Below, piece by piece: positions 63,985 to 64,000 of a DNA stretch of 64,000 bases. Source of the DNA: Bog-756 sp963778165 (GTDB taxonomy: Bacteria; Actinomycetota; Acidimicrobiia; Acidimicrobiales; RAAP-2); NCBI GenBank assembly GCA_963778165.1, contig CAVZTE010000004.1, positions 476,445 to 540,444 of the forward strand, given 5' to 3'. Numbering within the stretch: position 1 is the stretch's first letter; the number at the start of each line of letters is the position of its first letter. The notes under the pieces are model-generated. The model saw only the letters and a list, made by a program, of their open reading frames with translations, made no database searches and was not told the origin of the DNA. A program made the translations under genes and the position numbers.

Positions 63985-64000
63985 ACTCAGCTCACGCAGC
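63985..64000. repeat. CTCAGCT hairpin element, copy 9 (cut by the window end)
   Basis: ACTCAGCT-CACGC-AGC then the window ends; matches the start of the consensus exactly. Confidence 0.5.

Noticed and set aside
1..64000. CRISPR arrays, insertion sequences, integrases, rRNA or tRNA genes
   Set aside because: No direct-repeat/spacer array, transposase, integrase, rRNA or tRNA sequence was recognised. The tandem repeats found are within coding regions.

Overview
The window is GC-rich, densely coded actinobacterial chromosome. Many GTG/TTG starts, an LLM-class F420-type oxidoreductase, a PPOX/F420-type flavoprotein, an Rpf-like domain and a secreted propeller repeat of the type DGGIFAFGDA all point to Actinomycetota, and I favour the class Acidimicrobiia (inference, not proven). 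The left 42 kb is mostly chromosomal housekeeping and accessory metabolism. The right third (about 42.9-64 kb) is looser: long intergenic gaps, several broken genes, more mixed codon use and a recurring small hairpin.

Layout. 0-6.3 kb: C-terminal part of an OLD-like ATPase/nuclease, a Bax-inhibitor-1 membrane protein, a MarR regulator divergent from a DHA2 drug exporter, then a two-gene cassette of a DNA methyltransferase and a candidate PD-(D/E)xK nuclease. 6.5-13.5 kb: small secreted protein, ECF sigma factor with C-terminal SnoaL-like domain, DUF1801 protein, a hidden 57-aa DUF4177-like gene, an ABC exporter pair, a PAS-GGDEF cyclase, an SRPBCC protein. 13.6-20.1 kb: SDR plus DHA2 exporter, acyl-CoA thioesterase, a minus-strand VOC / AhpD-like / phosphotransferase operon, an esterase. 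20.1-26.2 kb: two divergent large secreted beta-propeller proteins (YVTN/PKD and NHL/OmpA-like). 26.3-35.4 kb: LLM oxidoreductase, small proteins, DinB, hemerythrin, ArsR with an MFS exporter, cupin, secreted IPT/TIG protein, PPOX protein, aldo/keto reductase. 35.5-37.1 kb: two adjacent toxin-antitoxin modules (XRE-nucleotidyltransferase and VapBC), with a decayed nucleotidyltransferase fragment 2 kb away. 38-42.5 kb: SF2 helicase and a secreted Fn3-MBG repeat protein. 43-57.3 kb: secreted propeller-lipase fusion, MMPL transporter, secreted Ig-repeat protein, hydrolase remnant, phosphoesterase, TetR, secreted propeller-Rpf protein, purE-purK. 57.6-64 kb: a subtilisin-like gene with three frameshifts, a frameshifted carotenoid oxygenase and a membrane-anchored Mrr-type nuclease.

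Themes. (i) Extracellular surface or matrix proteins: seven large secreted repeat proteins plus a secreted protease and phosphoesterase. (ii) Small-molecule export with local repressors: three MFS exporters next to MarR/ArsR genes or operator-like palindromes, plus ABC and MMPL systems. (iii) Defence and stability genes: OLD-like, methyltransferase/nuclease, two TA modules, helicase, Mrr. (iv) An unexplained RNA/DNA signal: a hairpin CCTCAGCT-N5-AGCTGAGG recurring about nine times only right of 42.9 kb, several copies lying 110-240 bp upstream of genes, within leaders that also hold other strong stem-loops. The best candidates for something undescribed are this hairpin family with its structured leaders, the propeller-enzyme fusions, and the methyltransferase/nuclease pair. 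All were read by eye; no search or folding was run.
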